Shown: piece after piece, positions 21,001 through 23,995 of the stretch
Layout: each line of letters starts with the position of its first letter
Position numbering within the stretch: the stretch's first letter is position 1
Assembly: GCA_025457785.1 (NCBI GenBank)
Contig: JALOTS010000002.1
Location: forward strand, 1-23,995
Length of the DNA: 23,995 nucleotides
Origin: Pontiellaceae bacterium
Lineage (GTDB): Bacteria; Verrucomicrobiota; Kiritimatiellia; Kiritimatiellales; Tichowtungiaceae
Direction: 5' to 3'
Translations under genes and position numbers: made by a program
Notes under the pieces: generated by a model
Told to the model about the DNA's origin: nothing
Seen by the model: the letters and a program-made list of their open reading frames with translations, nothing else
The model's database searches: none

Positions 21001-22455
21001 TTATACATCGGATCCGGGGTGAGTCTTGGATCTCTTGTAATAACCGATGTGCTGGGAAAGAAGGCGAAGGCAGCTCGTATTGCGCTCCTGTTTGGCCTGC
21101 TGCATTCCTTTTTTCGCGGCTTCCACTGCGGCTTTAAAGTCGCCAAACTCGGCCAGCGCTGCCGCCTGAGTCATCAGGGTTTCCGCATCGGCGGAGCCCA
21201 GCTCAATGGCCCGCGAAATCAGTTCAACCGCCTTTTTCCCGTCGCGGGCCTGCGAGTTGCGGTCCGTCGCCAGTTTCCATGCGCGCTCTTTGAGAAGGAC
21301 GGGCGAATTCATTTCGGGACTGGCCATTTCCGTTGTGCCGTCTTCACTGGCCTTCGAAATTTCAGTGGCGGTTTTGTTCAGGGAAATTCCCGCCAGAGTG
21401 AATTTCTGTTCGAGCGAGGTTTTATCAACGGCTTTGAGATAGGCCTCTCGCGGGGTAATGATGTCGTCCTGCACCAGTTGGAACAGACTGTCGGTGAAAG
21501 AACGCATTCCGACACTGTGTCCGGTCTGAATGGCAGTCGGGAGCTGATGGGTTTTCTGGTCGCGGATGTTGGCCCGTACGCCGGAGGTCGCGATCAGAAT
21601 TTCGGCCGCAGCCACCCGTCCGTTGTTTTTTCGTTTGCAAAGAGTCTGCGCGATCACTCCGGTGAGGGTGTTGGCCAGCAGAGTGCGAATCTGGTTCTGA
21701 CGGTCTCCGGGGAATTTATCGATAATACGGTCTATGGTGGAGGTTGCGGTGTTGGTGTGAAGTGTGGCGAAAACCAGGTGTCCGGTTTCGGCGGTTTCGA
21801 GGGCGATTTCAGTGGTTTCGAGGTCGCGCATTTCGCCGAGCAGGACGATGTCCGGATCTTCGCGCAGTGCGGCGCGCAGTGCGCCCGCAAAGCTGCGTGT
21901 GTGCCGGTACACCTCGCGCTGGGTAATCATGCAGTTTTTGGAGTGATGCAGAAATTCGATCGGGTCTTCGATGGTGATGATGTGGTCTGTGCGGGTCCGG
22001 TTGATGTAATCAATCATGGCGGCCAGCGTGGTTGATTTTCCGCTGCCGGTCGGGCCGGTGACGATGACCAGCCCTTTGGTGTGCATGCACAGTTCGCGCA
22101 GGACATTCATAAATCCGAGGCCCAGATCTTCCAACGAGGGAACCTGATCGGGAACCACACGGAAGACCCCGCCGACACCGTGGATGTCACGAAACGCATT
22201 GACCCGGAACCGTCCGGTACCCGCCAGCGTATAACCGAAGTCCGTGTCCCAGATGCTGTCGAGTTCCTCCCTGCTTTTTTCCGGCATGATTTCTTTCAGA
22301 ATCATCTCGGCGACCGCCGGGCTGGTGACCGGACGGTCTGAAAGAAACCGGATTTCTCCGTCAACCCGGAGGCAGGGGAAATGGTTGGATGAAAGATGCA
22401 GGTCGCTGGCACCGCTTTCGACAGTAAATCTCAGCAATTCGTCAATCCGGTTCAC
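21001..22455 (-). CDS. pilT: Retraction ATPase PilT with C-terminal TPR-like extension
   Basis: Residues 1-350 are a standard PilT: a PAS-like N-terminal domain (ASDLHLSSNHFPCLRVDGEI), Walker A GPTGSGKST at 134-142, Asp box TIEDPIEF, Walker B PDIVLLGEMRD, His box ATLHTNT, and ANIRDQKTHQLPTAIQTG in place of the PilT AIRNLIRE region. The tetracysteine of PilB is absent, which supports PilT. The protein then runs on for about 130 residues with a TPR-like unit (ERAWKLATDRNSQARDGKKA, DAETLMTQAAALAEFGDFKA); this tail resembles modules common in PVC proteins and is not usual in PilT. The GTG start has AGGAG 7 bases upstream. A sigma-54-like motif at 22500-22515 fits as its promoter. It depolymerises pili for twitching or uptake. 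Confidence 0.94.
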   Translation of the reverse strand: MNRIDELLRFTVESGASDLHLSSNHFPCLRVDGEIRFLSDRPVTSPAVAEMILKEIMPEKSREELDSIWDTDFGYTLAGTGRFRVNAFRDIHGVGGVFRVVPDQVPSLEDLGLGFMNVLRELCMHTKGLVIVTGPTGSGKSTTLAAMIDYINRTRTDHIITIEDPIEFLHHSKNCMITQREVYRHTRSFAGALRAALREDPDIVLLGEMRDLETTEIALETAETGHLVFATLHTNTATSTIDRIIDKFPGDRQNQIRTLLANTLTGVIAQTLCKRKNNGRVAAAEILIATSGVRANIRDQKTHQLPTAIQTGHSVGMRSFTDSLFQLVQDDIITPREAYLKAVDKTSLEQKFTLAGISLNKTATEISKASEDGTTEMASPEMNSPVLLKERAWKLATDRNSQARDGKKAVELISRAIELGSADAETLMTQAAALAEFGDFKAAVEAAKKGMQQAKQERNTSCLRLLSQHIGYYKRSKTHPGSDV

Positions 22456-22499
22456 GTTGTACTCCTGTTTTTAAATGCGGGCGATGGTCCCCGGGTTGT

Positions 22500-22515
22500 A
22501 GCAGGATGTATTCCA
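22500..22515 (-). promoter_or_regulatory. Sigma-54-like promoter of pilT
   Basis: The minus strand reads TGGAATACATCCTGCT, then AC. GG and GC are 12 bases apart and the TGCTA ending is shared with the other pilus promoters; GGAAT replaces GGCAY. The predicted start near 22489 leaves about 34 bases of leader. Confidence 0.58.
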
Positions 22516-22559
22516 AAAAACGGCTTTTTTTGAAGGTTGTCATTAAACGTGTTAAAGCC

Positions 22560-22588
22560 TTGACGGCATCGCCGCTTTGCTGATTAAT
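22560..22588 (+). promoter_or_regulatory. rpoD: Sigma-70-like promoter of rpoD
   Basis: TTGACG (22560-22565), a 17-base spacer, and ATTAAT (22583-22588) preceded by TG form an extended -10 promoter. It is divergent from pilT and lies about 60 bases upstream of the rpoD start, which has GGAG as its ribosome site. Confidence 0.6.
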
Positions 22589-22646
22589 GCAGACCGCCTG
22601 CCTGTAATGGGATTTTTGTGCCTACCTTTAAATAGCGGAGTTTTAC

Positions 22647-23995
22647 ATGAAGAAAAAAGTGGTTGCTGTGAAAAAGAAAAAAGATAATAAAAAGGGTTCA
22701 CCCGCCAAAAAAGCGCCGGTTTTAAAGCCTGCCGCCAAAAAAGCGCCGGCTTCAAAGCCTGCCGCTAAAAAAGCGCCGGCTTCAAAGCCTGCCGCCAAAA
22801 AAGAATCGGACAGGAAGATGGAGGCGAAGAACGGCGGGGTGAATAAAGAAACAGGAAAAAAGACAGACGTGAAAAAAGCGCCGGGGGACGACGTCGCGGC
22901 AAAAAATTCCGGAGGAAAGTCTGTTGTGAAAAAATCTGCGGATGAGTTGGAGAAAAATCAGGTGAAAAAAAAGCTTCCGGAAATCTCGATTCCGAATGAA
23001 GAGATGCAGGATGCGCCTGATCTGGATGCGCTGCAGGCTCCCGCCATATTGGAAGATGCGCCGGTTTCGGTGATGCTTCGCGAAGAACGGAATGAAAAAA
23101 TCAAGGAACTGATTGCGCTGGCCTCGGAACACGGCTTTTTGACGAATGAGGATATCGAAGAGGCGCTTCCTGAAGATTTGGTGGTTCCTGAAGATGCTGA
23201 AAAGGTCATCGCGCTGCTGCGAAGTATGGAAGTCGAAATTATTCGCGCCGATGATGTCGAGGATTTTAAAGCCCGCATGGAGAAAGAGGAGCGCGAAAAG
23301 CAGAGCGCCCGCAGTGACGTGCTGGATGATCCGGTTCGGATGTATTTGAAGCAGATGGGGCAGGTGCCGCTGCTCACCCGTGAACAGGAAGTCGAAATTT
23401 CCAAACGGATTGAGGAGGCGGAACAAAACACGACCCGCCTGTTCAACCGGATCGGCTGCGCGGCGGAAGCCTATCTCGGTGTGATTGAAAAAATTGAAAC
23501 CGGAAAACAGCGCTTCGACCGGATCGTGAGCGATAAACATGTTGAATGCCGCGATGATTATTTTGCTGTTCTGCCGAAAGTCCTGCAGGGAATCCAGCGC
23601 AATCAGTATCTCTCCAACAAATATTTCATTGAAATCGTTAAGGAAAAAAACGCCGATGCCCGCGAAAAAAGCCAGAAGCTGTTCGATGGCGCGCAGGCCC
23701 GTCTGTCCGAATATTTCGGCCAGTTGCATTTTAAGCAGAAGGCGATTGAAGATATTGTTCCTCTGGTTGATCCGTGCCACAAGGAACTCCACACGTTGCT
23801 GATTGAAATCGAACGGCTCGAGAAGAGCCGGTCGAAAACAGCCGATGAAAAGCTGGGTGAAGCCAGAAAACGGGTAAAGGAACTGGAGGAAAAAGTACAC
23901 ATGGAGGCCGCCGCCTTTATGGAGCATCACCGGCTGTTGCGCACCTGGTTGCGCAAGGGACTTCAGGCAAAGACGGAAATGATTGAAGCCAACCT
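22647..23995 (+). CDS. rpoD: Primary sigma factor RpoD, N-terminal part, 3' truncated by the window edge
   Basis: The frame is open from the ATG to the last base (about 449 residues). A lysine-rich extension of roughly 120 residues comes first, with three copies of a KAPASKPAAK-type decapeptide, and looks like histone H1 tails. Region 1.1 follows (KELIALASEHGFLTNEDIEE, VIALLRSMEVEII). Region 1.2 is unmistakable: DDPVRMYLKQMGQVPLLTRE, QEVEISKRIEEAE. The long non-conserved insert between regions 1.2 and 2.1 is present, and the window stops at MIEAN, the first residues of region 2.1. The DNA-binding regions are therefore out of view. It directs housekeeping transcription as part of RNA polymerase. 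The extension is not a usual RpoD feature and may aid DNA contact, but that is speculation. Confidence 0.93.
   Translation, partial: MKKKVVAVKKKKDNKKGSPAKKAPVLKPAAKKAPASKPAAKKAPASKPAAKKESDRKMEAKNGGVNKETGKKTDVKKAPGDDVAAKNSGGKSVVKKSADELEKNQVKKKLPEISIPNEEMQDAPDLDALQAPAILEDAPVSVMLREERNEKIKELIALASEHGFLTNEDIEEALPEDLVVPEDAEKVIALLRSMEVEIIRADDVEDFKARMEKEEREKQSARSDVLDDPVRMYLKQMGQVPLLTREQEVEISKRIEEAEQNTTRLFNRIGCAAEAYLGVIEKIETGKQRFDRIVSDKHVECRDDYFAVLPKVLQGIQRNQYLSNKYFIEIVKEKNADAREKSQKLFDGAQARLSEYFGQLHFKQKAIEDIVPLVDPCHKELHTLLIEIERLEKSRSKTADEKLGEARKRVKELEEKVHMEAAAFMEHHRLLRTWLRKGLQAKTEMIEAN
22701..22802. repeat. 30-bp in-frame tandem repeat in the rpoD N-terminus
   Basis: Three nearly identical 30-base units start at 22701, 22731 and 22761, followed by a partial fourth from 22791. 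They encode a decapeptide with Lys-Lys, Ala-Pro and Lys-Pro pairs. The 30-base length keeps the frame, so copy number could vary without loss of function. Confidence 0.92.

Noticed and set aside
22701..22802. CRISPR-like array of 30-bp units
   Set aside because: The units are contiguous with no spacers and lie in frame within rpoD, so this is a coding tandem repeat.
22782..23930. Long minus-strand open frame (382 codons) opposite rpoD
   Set aside because: It is antisense to an unmistakable RpoD frame and its Phe/His/Arg-rich product is a typical shadow of lysine/glutamate-rich coding DNA.

Overview
The window (about 24 kb, moderately GC-rich) is almost entirely a chromosomal locus for a type IV pilus / type II secretion-like machine. 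It ends with the start of the primary sigma factor gene rpoD. The gene style suggests a PVC-superphylum bacterium, perhaps Kiritimatiellota, Lentisphaerota or Verrucomicrobiota. The hints are PVC-type short prepilins, a PVC-type TPR tail on PilT, a DPFWPVGY-type PilP-like protein and a lysine-rich RpoD extension. No rRNA or tRNA is present, so this assignment is an inference at modest confidence.

Layout. (1) Positions 1-938: the 3' end of a hybrid histidine kinase with a C-terminal receiver. (2) 1006-3988: three short prepilin genes on the minus strand, two of them a tandem duplicate about 90% identical in protein, surrounding a plus-strand multi-membrane-span GT-C-like protein with TPRs. (3) 4463-10152, minus strand: an assembly and regulation cluster in the order pilB, pilC, pilS, pilR; PilS has no ATPase domain. 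(4) 10519-11809: a stand-alone T2SSE_N-like protein (plus) and a small GspC/PilP-like membrane protein (minus), convergent. (5) 12290-20728, plus strand: one long operon of four pseudopilin-type proteins, a small membrane protein, PilM, PilN, PilO and PilP-like proteins and a secretin, closed by a strong intrinsic terminator. (6) 21001-22455, minus strand: a PilT-type retraction ATPase with a TPR tail. (7) 22647 to the end: rpoD, truncated by the window edge.

How it fits together. PilB and PilT would power extension and retraction through PilC, PilM/N/O/P align the motor with the secretin, and the pilins and pseudopilins form the fibre. No prepilin peptidase is in the window. The most striking regulatory signal is a sigma-54 (-24/-12) type motif, GGCAY-N6-TGCT. 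I found it upstream of pilin 1, the tandem pilins, the pilB operon, the T2SSE_N-like gene and the pseudopilin/pilMNOPQ operon, with a one-base variant upstream of pilT. The locus also encodes an NtrC-family activator (PilR) with the sigma-54-contacting GAFTGA motif. This suggests that the whole machine is one PilR/RpoN regulon, while rpoD itself has an ordinary sigma-70-like promoter.
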